The notes under the pieces are model-generated. The model saw nothing but the letters and a program-made list of their open reading frames with translations, was not told the DNA's origin and searched no databases. A DNA stretch of 64,000 bases from Comamonas sp. 26. GTDB lineage: Bacteria; Pseudomonadota; Gammaproteobacteria; Burkholderiales; Burkholderiaceae_C. Where the stretch lies: NCBI RefSeq assembly GCF_002754475.1, contig NZ_PEFL01000001.1, positions 124,001 to 188,000 on the forward strand, written 5' to 3'. Both the position numbers and the translations under genes were made by a program. Each line of letters starts with the position of its first letter. Position 1 is the first letter of the stretch. Of the stretch, positions 54,953 through 63,359 are shown piece by piece.

Positions 54953-55239
54953 GGTGATCCCCCTTTCATTTCCGTTATGAGCATGCCTGCCATGGATATG
55001 GCGACAGGGTGCCGCATTTCAAGCTGGAAATGCCTGCTCTTGGCACTTGATCACAGTATTCCATGGATTAGGCCGCGCTGTGCAGGCCCGGCTTTCGCCT
55101 GCTGTGGTAGTCCGCGCTTTGGGCGGCGCGCCAGCGCGGGGCTCTTGGGCTTGCAGGCGGCGGGCCTTGTGCGCTCTGGGTGTGAGTGCTTGATCTGATG
55201 CGGGCTCGGGGTTTACGTCAGGAGCCAGAGGCTTTGCGG

Positions 55240-56402
55240 CTATTGCGGCGCAGGCGAGTATTTTTTGAGCTGCAGGTCGACAAAGTCATCCTGCCCCTGC
55301 GTGAGTTTGATGCGCACGGGCAGGTATTGCATGGCAGGAGCCAGCCAGACGGCGCCGCGCTGGTCGTTGCCGCTTTTGCCGGGCAGCTTGTCTAGCCGCA
55401 GTGCCATTACGCTGCCAAACGGCAAATCCAGCGCCTCGGTCGCTCCCACGCGGAATTGCCAGCGGGCGGCTGAGCGGGCGCTGCTGGCGGTCATCTCTAT
55501 CAGAGTGCCGGGCGGGTATTTGCCGGGGTCAGCCGCCATGAGGGCGGAGAGCTGCAGAAACACGCTAAGGCGGTCTTGTATGCCGTCGGCAATCGCCGCA
55601 TCGGCCGTGCCGCCGCTGAAGTGGGCCTTGCCGCTGGCTACGTCAAAGTTGGCGGACTGGGTTTTGCGCCCCTTGTCGCTGAAGTTCAGCGGCTGCAGGC
55701 CGCTGGGCGTGATCAGGCCCTCGCTGGTTTGAGAGCGCTCGCCCATCAAAAACATGCTGATGGACTGACGCGCCTGGTAGTACTGGCCGTCATGCTGCCA
55801 CTGCAGCTTGGCACCGGCCGAGTACTGAAAGCCTTTGACCTGACCGGAGGCATTGAACTCCAGCGTGGCCGAGTTGGGCAGGGAGACGGGCAGCACCGTG
55901 CCCGGCGGCAGCGGCGCACCGCCTGCGGGGGTGATCTGAAGCGGACGGGCGGTGTCTGCGCCATTGCTTTCAGGCAGCTCGGCTGCGGGTTCGGGGGCTG
56001 GCGGTGGTGCAGGTGATGTTGCCGGGGCTTCTGCGGGTGCTTCTGTTTCAGGAGCTTGTTGCGCTTGCGTATCTTGGTCTTGAGGCTGATTTGACTCAGA
56101 TTCTGGCGCGGCAGGGACGGGGGCAGGAGCCGGTGCTGGAGCGGGTGGCCTTGGCGCAGGCCGTGGCTTGGCGGTTTGGGGGGAGGGGCAGCTGGTTCAG
56201 GCGCAGGTGGCTTGGGAGTGGGCGGCTTGGACGTGGGTGGCGGCGGAGCCACTTCCACCATGCGCGTCTCCATCACGATGGACGCATCTGCGGGCTTGGG
56301 TGGGTTGAGCTGGGGCAGACCCCATAAGGCCAGTGCATGGGCCACCAGCACCGCGCCGGTGACTGGCAACAGGATTTTGCGTGGCTGAGTGATGCGGCCC
56401 AT
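55240..56402 (-). pseudogene. DUF3108 domain protein, split by a frameshift
   Basis: The 5' part (from ATG 56402) encodes a membrane anchor (LLPVTGAVLVAHALALWGLP) and a proline-rich segment. It then loses frame at or near a run of six G on the + strand (56178-56183). After an apparent one-base deletion the other frame continues with a Pro/Ala/Glu/Gln-rich spacer and the DUF3108 domain (NSATLEFNASGQVKGFQYSA to the stop at 55240). Both halves look well conserved, so sequencing error, recent mutation or -1 slippage are all possible. The intact product would be about 387 residues and periplasm-facing; function unknown. Confidence 0.75.
56178..56183 (-). other. Homopolymer at the DUF3108 frameshift
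   Basis: CCCCCC on the coding strand, within CCT-CCC-CCC-AAA in the 5' frame. A seventh C would restore one continuous frame. A -1 shift at this run (CCC re-pairing with CCC) would also join the halves. Confidence 0.6.
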
Positions 56403-56429
56403 GGGCTGTGGGGATTGGCTGGGAGTGGA

Positions 56430-57221
56430 TTATTCGCCAGCGGTGGCGCGCCAGCCCAGATCGCTGGATAGCTGGCGGGCGGCGGCTTGCAGCGGCGCGT
56501 CTATGGCTCCACCATATTCGGGGTCGAAAGTCGCCAGCGAGCCCAGGGTCATCAGGCCCAGCACGATATGACCTGATGCATCGAAGACCGGCACACAAAA
56601 CGCCACGATGCCCGGCAGTACGGTATCGACCACGCGGGCCGTGCCACGCTTGCGGACCTCGGTCAGCATGGCGGCAACGGCTTCCTCGGTCAGCGGCAGG
56701 TCTTGGCGCTTGGCCTTGCGGGCGCGTTCCAGCTCGGGCTCCAGCAGCGGCGCGGTGATCTCGCGCGGCAGCCATGCGCCAAAGCAGCGGCCCGTGGCCG
56801 AGGCCAGCATGGGCATCACATCGCCCAGACGCAGATTGGCGGTGACAGACTGTGCCGACTCCTCCCAGTGCACGATGGTGGGGCCGTGATTGCCCCAGAC
56901 GGCAATCGCCAGCGTGTGGTTGAGGGTGTCCAGCAGGCCAGGAATGCGCTCTCGGGCCAGACGTACCGGATCGAGCCGGGCCAACGAGGCCAGGCCGATT
57001 TTGAGTGCCGCTGGCCCTAGGTCATAGCGCGAGTTGCGCTCGTCTTGACTGACCAGACCGATGCGCTGAAAGCTCACCAGATAGCGGTGAGCCTTGGCCG
57101 CACTCATGCCTGCGGCGGCGGCAACATCCTTGAGCATCAGCGGGCCGCTGGCTTGCGCCAGTGCTTCGACTAGGGAGAAACCCACTTCGACCGACTGAAT
57201 CCCTGCGCGTTCCTTATCCAT
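56430..57221 (-). CDS. IclR-family transcriptional regulator
   Basis: 263 residues. N-terminal winged helix (VEVGFSLVEALAQASGPLML, KDVAAAAGMSAAKAHRYLVS) and a GAF-like IclR effector domain (about 85-255; GRCFGAWLPREI, GIVAFCVPVFDASGHIVLGL). Divergent from the FAH hydrolase with a 108-nt gap holding a palindrome, so it most likely controls that gene and itself. Confidence 0.9.
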   Translation of the reverse strand: MDKERAGIQSVEVGFSLVEALAQASGPLMLKDVAAAAGMSAAKAHRYLVSFQRIGLVSQDERNSRYDLGPAALKIGLASLARLDPVRLARERIPGLLDTLNHTLAIAVWGNHGPTIVHWEESAQSVTANLRLGDVMPMLASATGRCFGAWLPREITAPLLEPELERARKAKRQDLPLTEEAVAAMLTEVRKRGTARVVDTVLPGIVAFCVPVFDASGHIVLGLMTLGSLATFDPEYGGAIDAPLQAAARQLSSDLGWRATAGE

Positions 57222-57245
57222 TGCAATAGAATCGTGTTTTGTTTA

Positions 57246-57261
57246 GTTAAATCAATTTAAC
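57246..57261. promoter_or_regulatory. Candidate IclR operator
   Basis: GTTAAAT-CA-ATTTAAC, a perfect 7-2-7 palindrome, 25 bp before the IclR start and 69 bp before the FAH gene. AT-rich inside GC-rich DNA, as expected for an operator. Confidence 0.65.
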
Positions 57262-57329
57262 CAATCGTAATTTTGGCTAGCGTTGTCAGGCATTGTGCCA
57301 GCAACGCAAGCAAAGCAGAGGGATAGAGC

Positions 57330-58397
57330 ATGAAGCTGGCAACGTACAAGGATGGCTCGCGTGATGGGCAGTTGGTTGTGGTGTCGCGCGACCTGAGTCA
57401 GGCCTGTTATGCGACCGGCATTGCCAACCGCATGCAGCAGGTGCTGGATGACTGGAGCTATATGGCTCCCCAGTTGCAGGATTTGTCGCATGAGCTCAAT
57501 CACGGCAAGGCACGCCATGCCTTCCCGTTTGACCCGCAGCGCTGTATGGCGCCGCTGCCACGTGCTTACCAATGGGCTGATGGTTCGGCCTATATCAACC
57601 ACGTAGAGCTGGTGCGCAAGGCGCGCAATGCCGAGGTGCCCGCCAACTTCTACAGCGACCCGCTGATGTACCAGGGCGGCAGCGATGACTTCATCGGTCC
57701 CTGCGACGATGTGATCGTGCCCAGCACGGCCATGGGTATCGACTTTGAGGCCGAGATTGCCGTCATCACCGGCGATGTGCCTATGGGCACGGATGCCAAG
57801 GATGCGCTGGACGATATTCGCCTGGTCATGCTCGTCAACGACGTCAGCCTGCGCAACCTGATTCCCAATGAGTTGGCCAAGGGCTTTGGCTTCTTCCAGA
57901 GCAAACCAGCGACGGCTTTCAGCCCCGTGGCGGTAACGCTGGATGAGCTGGGCGATGCCTGGAAGGGCGGCCGTCTGCACCTGACGCTGCAATCGACCTG
58001 GAACGGCCGCAAGGTCGGCATGTGCGATGCCGGCGAGGATATGACCTTCCACTTCGGCCAGCTGATTGCCCATATCTGCAAGACGCGTAATGTGCGCGCG
58101 GGCTCCATCGTGGGCAGCGGTACGGTGAGCAATCGTGGCGTGGAGACTGGCAGCGGCAAGAATAAGCGCATGGAATGGCCCAAGGGCTATAGCTGCATCG
58201 CTGAAAAGCGCTGCATCGAGACCATTCAGGACGGCGCGCCCAAGACCGAGTTCATGCAGTTTGGCGACACGATTCGCATCGAGATGAAGGGCAAGGATGG
58301 CCAGAGCATTTTTGGCGCCATCGACCAGAACATTGCGCCGCCCGGTGGCAATGATGCGGCTCCAGAAAGCGCTGCAGCCGATACTCCCAAGGTCTGA
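57330..58397 (+). CDS. Fumarylacetoacetate hydrolase family protein
   Basis: 355 residues. FAH fold metal enzyme cleaving or hydrating 3-acyl-pyruvate-type intermediates of aromatic catabolism. Metal-site motif MGIDFEAEIAVITGDVP (about 131-147, with the E-x-E pair), then LVNDVSLRNLIPNELAKGFG and KPATAFSPVAVT, plus GSIVGSGTVSNRG near 252. Exact substrate unknown. An N-terminal extension of about 100 residues is shared by the larger members. First gene of a run with TraB and Bug-type genes downstream. Confidence 0.88.
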   Translation: MKLATYKDGSRDGQLVVVSRDLSQACYATGIANRMQQVLDDWSYMAPQLQDLSHELNHGKARHAFPFDPQRCMAPLPRAYQWADGSAYINHVELVRKARNAEVPANFYSDPLMYQGGSDDFIGPCDDVIVPSTAMGIDFEAEIAVITGDVPMGTDAKDALDDIRLVMLVNDVSLRNLIPNELAKGFGFFQSKPATAFSPVAVTLDELGDAWKGGRLHLTLQSTWNGRKVGMCDAGEDMTFHFGQLIAHICKTRNVRAGSIVGSGTVSNRGVETGSGKNKRMEWPKGYSCIAEKRCIETIQDGAPKTEFMQFGDTIRIEMKGKDGQSIFGAIDQNIAPPGGNDAAPESAAADTPKV

Positions 58398-58414
58398 ACT
58401 TTGCTGGAACGCTG

Positions 58415-59506
58415 ATGGCTACCCGAATGCTGACCCCCAAGCCTGTTTGTTCGCCGTTGGCTCGCCGCTTTCTGGCGCTGGCCGCTGCGCTGACTTCTGG
58501 CCTGGTACTGGCTGCATCGCCTGCCCATGGCGTGAAAAATGGCAGCAAGGCCAGCAGCACAGCGCAAGCTGCTGTGATTTGCCCCGCCAAGCCCGCTATG
58601 CCGACACCGGCAGAGATGAAAGCGCTGGCCGCGCAGGCGCAGGACAGAGGCCTGCTCTGGCGCGTGACGGATAGCCAACGTGATGGCGCGCGTGCTAGCT
58701 GGCTCTACGGAACCATGCACGTGGGCAAGCGCGAATGGATGATGCCGGGGCGCAGTATTGTGCGTGCCGTGCAGGGCGCAGATCAACTGGCGCTGGAGTT
58801 GAATATTCTGGATCCGGAGGTGGGTAAAGCACTGGCAGAAGGCCTGAAGGCACGTGCTGATGCGCCGCCGCTGGCAGCAGACTTGAGCCAGCGACTGAAC
58901 CGGCAGCTCAAGCTGGCCTGCGCCGAAGACCTGGTCCGGCTGAGGCCAGAAGCGCAGATTCTGGGCCTGCTGGCCAAGACTGGCAGCCGGCAAGGGCTGA
59001 ATGCGGAGTACGGCGTAGATATCACGCTGGCGGGCATGGCCTATGCGCTGGGCAAGCCCATCACAGGGCTGGAGGCGGTGCAGACCCAGCTCAATGAGCT
59101 GGTGTCAGATGACCCCGTCGAGATCGTCGAAACCGTGGATGACGGGCTTAAACAGCTGGAAGATGGCATGGCTCCCGAGATGCTGCAGCTGCTGGCGCAG
59201 GTCTGGGCCAGCGGCAATGCGCGCAAGCTGGAGAACTATGCCGACTGGTGCGATTGCGCCAATACCGAGCGCGAGCGCGCCCAGCTTAAACGCATGATTG
59301 ACGGCCGCAACCCCGGCATGGCCGATGGTATTGCGGCGTTGCTTAAACAAGACAAAACGGTGTTTGCCGCCGTGGGTGCTCTGCACATGGTGGGTCCCAT
59401 GGGCTTGCCCGAGCTGCTGCGTCAGAAGGGCTACCGGGTTGAACGGGTGGAGTTCACACCATTGCCATTGCAGAAAAAACCGTCAAAACCCATGAAAACC
59501 AAATAA
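58415..59506 (+). CDS. TraB/GumN family protein
   Basis: 363 residues with a long N-terminal signal region (LARRFLALAAALTSGLVLAA, cleavage near PAHG). TraB/PrgY/GumN domain with WLYGTMHVGKREWMMPG near 103-119 (His of the first conserved motif), GADQLALELNILDP, and KTVFAAVGALHMVGPMGLPE, the late GALH motif. These proteins may be metal-dependent proteases; function here unknown. Lies 17 nt after the FAH gene. ATG 58427 is an alternative start. Confidence 0.83.
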   Translation: MATRMLTPKPVCSPLARRFLALAAALTSGLVLAASPAHGVKNGSKASSTAQAAVICPAKPAMPTPAEMKALAAQAQDRGLLWRVTDSQRDGARASWLYGTMHVGKREWMMPGRSIVRAVQGADQLALELNILDPEVGKALAEGLKARADAPPLAADLSQRLNRQLKLACAEDLVRLRPEAQILGLLAKTGSRQGLNAEYGVDITLAGMAYALGKPITGLEAVQTQLNELVSDDPVEIVETVDDGLKQLEDGMAPEMLQLLAQVWASGNARKLENYADWCDCANTERERAQLKRMIDGRNPGMADGIAALLKQDKTVFAAVGALHMVGPMGLPELLRQKGYRVERVEFTPLPLQKKPSKPMKTK

Positions 59507-59604
59507 AGACAAGCGCAGGCTGCTATGAATAAATTAGAGCAAGCGGCCTTGCGAAGACAGCACAAGATTTCATCGCCCCAAACATAAACCTTAGGAGACA
59601 AATG

Positions 59605-60579
59605 ATGGATCGTCGACAATTTCTGGCCGCTGTGGCTGCCACTTCGGCTGCGGGAGCATCCCCCTTCGCCATGGCACAGGAATGGCCTGCCAACCCCGTA
59701 CGCTGGGTCGTGCCTTATCCACCGGGTGGCGGCACCGATGTGCTGGCCCGCACGGTGGCCGAGGCCATGCGCAAGAGCCTGAATCAGACCATTGTGGTGG
59801 ACAATCGCCCCGGTGCCTCGACCAATATTGGCGGCCAGATGGTGGCCTCGGCCAAGCCCGATGGCTACACCATCATGTCTGCGGACAACGCCATCCTGGC
59901 CTTCAATGAGCACCTGTTCAGCAAGCTGCCGTTCAACCCCGACAAAGACTTCAGCTATGTGGGTGGCATCAGCCGCTTCCCTATGGCGCTGGTGGTGAAC
60001 CCTGCGTTTGAAGCCAAGGATTTCAAGGAATTCCTGGCCTATGCCAAGGCCAATCCCGGCAAGCTCAATTACGCCTCGCCCGGCAATGGCTCGCCCCACC
60101 ATCTGGCCATGGAGCTGTTCAAAAGCCGTACCGGCACCAGCCTGACCCACATCCCCTATAAGGGTGCTGCGCCAGCCGTGGCCGATGTGATGGGCGGACA
60201 AGTGCCTTGCATGTTCCTGGATCTGGCTTCGGGCTTGCCCGTGATTCAGTCCGGCAAGGTGCGAGCCCTGGCCATTGGCACTGCCAAGCGCGTGCCCAAC
60301 CTGCCCAATGTGCCTACGCTGGCCGAGCTGGGTCTGAAGGACTCCGAGGTCTATGCCTTCCAGGGCATTCTGGGCCCCAAGGGCATGCCGCCTGCCATCG
60401 TGCAGCGCCTCAACAGCGATCTGCAAAAGGCCTTGAGCTCTCCCGATGTGGTCAAGCGCATGGCTGATTTCGGCATGGAAGCCCTGCCCGGCACGCCTGA
60501 GCAATTCCACCAGCTGGCCCGTGCTGAAGCCAAGCGCTGGGGGGAGGTGATCAAGACCGCCGGTGTGAAGCTGGACTGA
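59605..60579 (+). CDS. Bug-family substrate-binding protein (tripartite tricarboxylate type)
   Basis: 324 residues from ATG 59605, which is 7 nt from the AGGAG site; ATG 59602 is too close. Signal peptide of Tat-like form (DRRQFLAAVAATSAAGASPF...AMAQ), then the Bug signature PVRWVVPYPPGGGTDVLART, NYASPGNGSPHHLAMELFKS and ALAIGTAKRVPNLPNVPTLA. Binds small carboxylates or related acids. No TctA/TctB membrane genes are adjacent, as is common for the many orphan Bug proteins of this group. Confidence 0.92.
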   Translation: MDRRQFLAAVAATSAAGASPFAMAQEWPANPVRWVVPYPPGGGTDVLARTVAEAMRKSLNQTIVVDNRPGASTNIGGQMVASAKPDGYTIMSADNAILAFNEHLFSKLPFNPDKDFSYVGGISRFPMALVVNPAFEAKDFKEFLAYAKANPGKLNYASPGNGSPHHLAMELFKSRTGTSLTHIPYKGAAPAVADVMGGQVPCMFLDLASGLPVIQSGKVRALAIGTAKRVPNLPNVPTLAELGLKDSEVYAFQGILGPKGMPPAIVQRLNSDLQKALSSPDVVKRMADFGMEALPGTPEQFHQLARAEAKRWGEVIKTAGVKLD

Positions 60580-60657
60580 CCGTCCCGTCTCTGGACTTCG
60601 CGAAGGTCATGGCGCATGGCGTGAGCCGTCTCGCAGACCTCGCCAGCTTCGCACAGC

Positions 60658-60693
60658 AACAGCCCTGCAATCTTGCGTTGCAGGGCTGTTTTC
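60658..60693. terminator. Bidirectional terminator between Bug and LysR genes
   Basis: AACAGCCCTGCAA, loop TCTTGCG, TTGCAGGGCTGTT followed by TTTC: a perfect 13-bp stem between convergent genes. Its right edge overlaps the LysR stop codon. Confidence 0.9.
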
Positions 60694-61594
60694 AATAGGG
60701 GAGTATGCCGGGCAGCAACTGGCGATTCAGGCGCTCGCGCCACCATTGCTGGGCGCGGCCCCGCGCATCGCTGCGCCAGGCCAGCCAGAAGGTTTCTGGC
60801 GGGCGCGGCTCCTCCACGGGCAGTTCCACCAGCATCCCCGTTTCCAGTTCCACGCGCACGCAGGCGCGCGGTAGAAAGCCGAGGCCCAGGCCTGCAACCT
60901 GGCATTGGATTTTGGCCTGCATATCGGGCACGGTGATGCGGCGCTGGCCCGCCAACAGGCCCACGGTGCGGTCGGTCAGCGAACGCGCGCCGTCGCCCAC
61001 GACCACGGCCGTGTGCTCCAGCAGATCGCTGCGCGCCAGCGGTCGACCCAGGCGGACCAGCGGGTGGCTGGCCGTCACGCAGAACACAAAGTCCAGCTGG
61101 CCCACGGCCACTGCCTTGTAGCCGCCACCGGCCGGACCTTCGCCCGCGGCCACCACCAGGTCGGCCCGGCCTTCGCGCAGGGCCTCCCAGGTGCCGGTCA
61201 GGGTTTCGCTGCCGATGCGCAGGCGCGTGCCGCTGTTCAAGGCCTCGAAAGCCTGGATTTCGGGGCCGAAGGCACTGGTGGGAATCAGTGAGTCGTGGAC
61301 CAGGCGGATTTCGGTTTCAAACCCCGTAGCCACCTGGTGCAGCCGGGACTCGAGTTGGCGTGCCGCCGCCAGCAGCCAGCGCCCTTCCTTGAGCAGTTCC
61401 TCACCCGCAGGCGTGAGGCTGACGCGCGGGCCGTTGCGCATGAAAAGGTTCAGGCCCAGTTGCTCCTCCAGTTTGGATACGGCGTAGGAGATGGTCGATG
61501 GCACTTTGTGCAGGCGTTCGGCCGCGCTGGCGAATGAACCATAGCGCGCGATGGCGTCCACGAGTTCAATGGCTTCCAGGGAGAGTTTGAGCAT
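60692..61594 (-). CDS. LysR-family transcriptional regulator
   Basis: 300 residues. Winged helix MLKLSLEAIELVDAIARYGS, then FASAAERLHKVPSTISYAVS; effector-binding domain from about residue 90 (IRLVHDSLIPTSAF, VGQLDFVFCVTASHPLVRLG). Divergent from pirin with 178 nt between starts, which hold a 25-bp perfect palindrome; likely controls pirin and the two hydrolase genes beyond it. Confidence 0.9.
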   Translation of the reverse strand: MLKLSLEAIELVDAIARYGSFASAAERLHKVPSTISYAVSKLEEQLGLNLFMRNGPRVSLTPAGEELLKEGRWLLAAARQLESRLHQVATGFETEIRLVHDSLIPTSAFGPEIQAFEALNSGTRLRIGSETLTGTWEALREGRADLVVAAGEGPAGGGYKAVAVGQLDFVFCVTASHPLVRLGRPLARSDLLEHTAVVVGDGARSLTDRTVGLLAGQRRITVPDMQAKIQCQVAGLGLGFLPRACVRVELETGMLVELPVEEPRPPETFWLAWRSDARGRAQQWWRERLNRQLLPGILPY

Positions 61595-61612
61595 GGTGGT
61601 GTGCGTAAAAAC

Positions 61613-61637
61613 TAATCATCGAAATTTTCGATGATTA
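61613..61637. promoter_or_regulatory. 25-bp perfect palindrome, candidate LysR operator
   Basis: TAATCATCGAAA, a central T, then TTTCGATGATTA. It contains the LysR T-N11-A box (TCGAAATTTTCGA). It begins 19 bp before the LysR start codon and ends 136 bp before pirin. Confidence 0.75.
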
Positions 61638-61772
61638 AAGCATTTTTCTTTCAACATTTGGCCTTTATCAGCCGCCGATACTTCATTCATCGCAACACGG
61701 AATACAGCGAAAAACGGAAGAGCCGAACCGCAGCAGGACGTGTGAAACCCATCGATTTATCAGGAGATGAAA

Positions 61773-62492
61773 ATGCTTGAAGTTCGCCAATCCAACCATC
61801 GCGGTCGCGCCAACCATGGCTGGCTGCAATCGCGCCACACTTTCTCCTTCGGCCATTACCGCGACGCCAACCAGCAAGGCTTCTCGGACCTGCTGGTCAT
61901 CAACGACGACCATGTGTCCCCCGGCCAGGGTTTCGGTACCCACGGCCACCGCGACATGGAAATCTTCTCCTACGTGCTGGAAGGCGCCCTGGAGCACAAG
62001 GACTCCATGGGCACGGGCTCGGTGATCCGCCCCGGCGACGTGCAGATGATGAGTGCCGGCACCGGCGTGCAACACAGCGAGTTCAACCACTCGGCCCAGG
62101 ATTCCGTGCACTTCCTGCAGATCTGGATCGTGCCTGGCGAACGCAGCGCCACACCGCGCTACCAGCAGGTTCATGTGGACGAGGCAGACAAGCGTGGCCG
62201 CCTGCGCCTGATCATCGCCCCCGAAGGCGCAGACGGCACCCTGGCCGTGCGCCAGGACGCCCGGGTCTATGCCGGCCTGTTCGATGGCGCTGAATCCGCC
62301 GAACTCGATGTGGGGCCCGAGCGCCATGTCTATGTGCATGTGGCTCGCGGCAGCCTGAATGTTAACGGCGAGCGCCTGTCCGAAGGCGACGGCGCCCGCA
62401 TCCGCAATGCCGGCGCCCTGCGCTTTGATCAGGGTGAGCAGGCCGAGGTGCTGGTCTTCGACCTGCGCCCCCATGAGCTACCTGCGCTGTAA
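61773..62492 (+). CDS. Pirin family protein
   Basis: 239 residues from ATG 61773, which is 6 nt after AGGAG; ATG 61767 abuts that site. Cupin-fold iron protein with the metal ligands in GFGTHGHRDMEIFSYVLEG and GVQHSEFNHS. Bacterial pirins include quercetinase-like dioxygenases and regulators of pyruvate metabolism; the role here is not known. N-terminus MLEVRQSNHRGRANHGWLQS. Starts the LysR-linked cluster. Confidence 0.9.
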   Translation: MLEVRQSNHRGRANHGWLQSRHTFSFGHYRDANQQGFSDLLVINDDHVSPGQGFGTHGHRDMEIFSYVLEGALEHKDSMGTGSVIRPGDVQMMSAGTGVQHSEFNHSAQDSVHFLQIWIVPGERSATPRYQQVHVDEADKRGRLRLIIAPEGADGTLAVRQDARVYAGLFDGAESAELDVGPERHVYVHVARGSLNVNGERLSEGDGARIRNAGALRFDQGEQAEVLVFDLRPHELPAL

Positions 62493-62577
62493 GCAACTGC
62501 GTCCTGTCCCCCTGTTTTCATAGCGCTTTCTTGTTCCGCCCTCAACCTCACTTTCACCTTTCACCCGGAGTACCACC

Positions 62578-63255
62578 ATGTCCAACACCAACGCTTCCAT
62601 CGCCCGTCCCGTCGCCTTCGCCAAACCCGGAGCCAAGCTGATCAACCCCCATGATCACACGCTGATCATGATCGACTTCCAGTCGCAGATGGCTTTTGCC
62701 ACGCACTCCATCGATCCCGTGCAACTGCGCTCCAACGCCGCCCTGGTCGCTTCGGCTGCCGCCGGCTTCGGTGCCTCGACCATCCTGACCACCGTGGCGG
62801 AAAAGAGCTTCTCAGGTCCCATGTTCGAGGAAGTGACCGGGCCGTTCCCCGGCCAGGCTCTACTGGACCGTACCTCGATGAACACCTGGGAAGACGAGGC
62901 CGTCATTAAGAAGGTCAACGAGATCGGCAAGCCTCGCATCGTGCTGGCCGGCCTGTGGACCAGCGTGTGCATCGTGGGTCCGGCCCTGTCGGCGCTGGAC
63001 CAGGGTTTTGAAGTCTTTGTGATCGCCGATGCCTGCGGCGACATCTCCACCGAAGCGCACAACCGTGCCATGGACCGCATGGTCCAAGCCGGTGCCCAGC
63101 CCATCACCTCGCTGCAATACCTGCTGGAAATGCAGCGTGACTGGGCCCGTACCGAGACCTATGACATGACGACCGGCATCGCCAAGAAGCTGGGCGGCGG
63201 CTACGGCATCGGTATCACCTACGCCAAGACCATGTTCGGTGCTCACGAAGGCTAA
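62578..63255 (+). CDS. Isochorismatase-fold cysteine hydrolase, YcaC-like
   Basis: 225 residues. Cysteine-hydrolase triad readable as D33 (LIMIDFQSQMAF), K76 (VAEKSF) and C131 (LWTSVCIVGPALSAL). Family members hydrolyse amides or isochorismate-like compounds; YcaC itself has an unknown substrate. Has an N-terminal extension of about 20 residues and a C-terminal tail (GGGYGIGITYAKTMFGAHEG). CCGGAGTACCACC precedes the ATG; 85 nt after pirin. Confidence 0.88.
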   Translation: MSNTNASIARPVAFAKPGAKLINPHDHTLIMIDFQSQMAFATHSIDPVQLRSNAALVASAAAGFGASTILTTVAEKSFSGPMFEEVTGPFPGQALLDRTSMNTWEDEAVIKKVNEIGKPRIVLAGLWTSVCIVGPALSALDQGFEVFVIADACGDISTEAHNRAMDRMVQAGAQPITSLQYLLEMQRDWARTETYDMTTGIAKKLGGGYGIGITYAKTMFGAHEG

Positions 63256-63359
63256 AAGAGCGCACCATCTTTCTGCCGTGCAGACCGATCTCACACCTGC
63301 GGTCTGCTCGCTACGAAATCTGGCGCATTCCTCGCGCCACTGAACTTTCAGAGACATCC

